A stretch of 64,000 nucleotides of DNA. Source: Flavobacterium psychrophilum DSM 3660 = ATCC 49418. GTDB taxonomy: Bacteria; Bacteroidota; Bacteroidia; Flavobacteriales; Flavobacteriaceae. Under the pieces are notes generated by a model. The model was not told the origin of the DNA and ran no database searches. It was given only the letters and a program-made list of their open reading frames with translations. Positions 63,455 to 64,000 of the stretch are shown here, one piece after another (positions within the stretch are counted from its first letter, which is position 1; each line of letters begins with the position of its first letter). The translations under genes were made by a program, and so were the position numbers. Location: assembly GCF_002217405.1 (NCBI RefSeq), contig NZ_MUHE01000014.1:62001-126000 (forward strand). The letters run 5' to 3'.

Positions 63455-64000
63455 ATGACCTCAAAAAAGCGACTTTTTTTTATATGTTTTTTTCTTTTTT
63501 TTCTTGCTAATGTAAAAACCATTGCGCAAAAAAACATCTCTCTTGTAGATACTATTATTAAGAAAACAATTCTATTTAGAACAAGAAATAATCCTAAAAA
63601 TTACCAGTTTATAGCTTATAACAAACTCATTATAACAGCAAACCCTAATTTAATAGAAGGCAGGATAGATTCTGTTTTTACCACCAAACATAAGAAAAAA
63701 ATGTTCTCTAGGATAGATTCCTCTGATTATATTTTTAAAAAAATAATCACCAAGCAGCATTTGTATCAAACGGAAAAAATTTCAAAATTTCAAGTTAAAA
63801 ACAATCACCAGAAGGAAAGAATTTTAGCTACGAAAATGGCTGGTTTCAAAGAACCCATTTACGAATATTTTGCTTTACAACTTCAACCTTTTTCAGTTTA
63901 TGATGATGAATACTCGCTAGTAGAAAAAGAATATATAAGTCCAATTTCTAATAACGGAATAAAAAAATATGATTATACTTTTTTAGAAACCATTTTTTTA
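63455..64000 (+). CDS. DUF5686-family outer membrane protein (3' truncated by window edge)
   Basis: 182 residues visible; the frame is open to the edge. A signal peptide (about 1-25, IA-QK) leads into NPKNYQFIAYNKLIIT, RIDSVF, FSRIDSSDYIFKK, HLYQTEKISKF, RILATKMAGFKEPIYEYFALQLQPFSVYDDEY, landmarks of DUF5686 proteins, which continue as an outer-membrane barrel. The usual N-terminal carboxypeptidase-regulatory-like domain is missing in this copy. Function unknown. Confidence 0.85.
   Translation, partial: MTSKKRLFFICFFLFFLANVKTIAQKNISLVDTIIKKTILFRTRNNPKNYQFIAYNKLIITANPNLIEGRIDSVFTTKHKKKMFSRIDSSDYIFKKIITKQHLYQTEKISKFQVKNNHQKERILATKMAGFKEPIYEYFALQLQPFSVYDDEYSLVEKEYISPISNNGIKKYDYTFLETIFL

Overview
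The window is a low-GC chromosomal segment from a Bacteroidota bacterium, almost certainly Flavobacteriaceae and most likely Flavobacterium. The evidence is: the alternative complex III / cytochrome oxidase gene order at the left edge, a type IX secretion plug protein, DUF5686, DUF1573, DUF5103 and S46 families, a folK-deoxynucleoside kinase fusion, almost no Shine-Dalgarno sequences, and at least 19 upstream regions carrying the Bacteroidota -7 promoter element TAnnTTTG. Most of the window is ordinary core chromosome. No CRISPR array, intact insertion sequence, prophage or rRNA was seen.

Left part (1-20 kb): the 3' end of actF, then coxB and coxA of an aa3-type oxidase, closed by a terminator. 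Next come an outer-membrane barrel protein and a PAP2-like membrane protein (convergent), an S46 dipeptidyl-peptidase with DPP11-type specificity, an Ala/Glu-rich lipoprotein, a YegP-like protein, a tRNA-Gly/tRNA-Leu operon, mutS, a DUF1573 protein, a SpoU methyltransferase, folK-dNK, sppA and an AsmA-family protein.

Middle (20-38 kb): DUF2797, an amidase, GH3, waaA, a DegT aminotransferase and galE (TTG start), a small lipoprotein, fabD, a purT / Cys-rich mini-lipoprotein / DUF6370 run, an aspartate aminotransferase, a fatty acid desaturase, rsmG, pruA, a scar holding two truncated genes back to back (35.2-35.7 kb), apaG and the T9SS plug.

Accessory-looking region (38-51 kb): a very AT-rich ATPase plus small putative PD-(D/E)XK nuclease pair lies between map and a SAM methyltransferase, and is the best candidate here for an undescribed (possibly defence) system. 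After map comes a TetR-controlled type I export operon (tetR-ABC-hlyD-tolC) with a degenerate ABC ATPase and a perfect 17-bp palindrome next to its promoter. A CoA-transferase, a small membrane protein and a Zn/Cd-type P-ATPase follow.

Right part (51-64 kb): a TPP riboswitch, whose downstream leader can pair with the thiS start codon, heads a complete thiamine operon (thiS-C-tenI/E-D-E-G-H-F). Then come pyrH-frr, a secreted Ppx/GppA-like protein, an MFS transporter, a membrane-anchored coiled-coil protein and the 5' part of a DUF5686 outer-membrane protein cut by the window edge. Two families of dispersed, hairpin-bearing intergenic repeats (eight copies) are scattered through the window.
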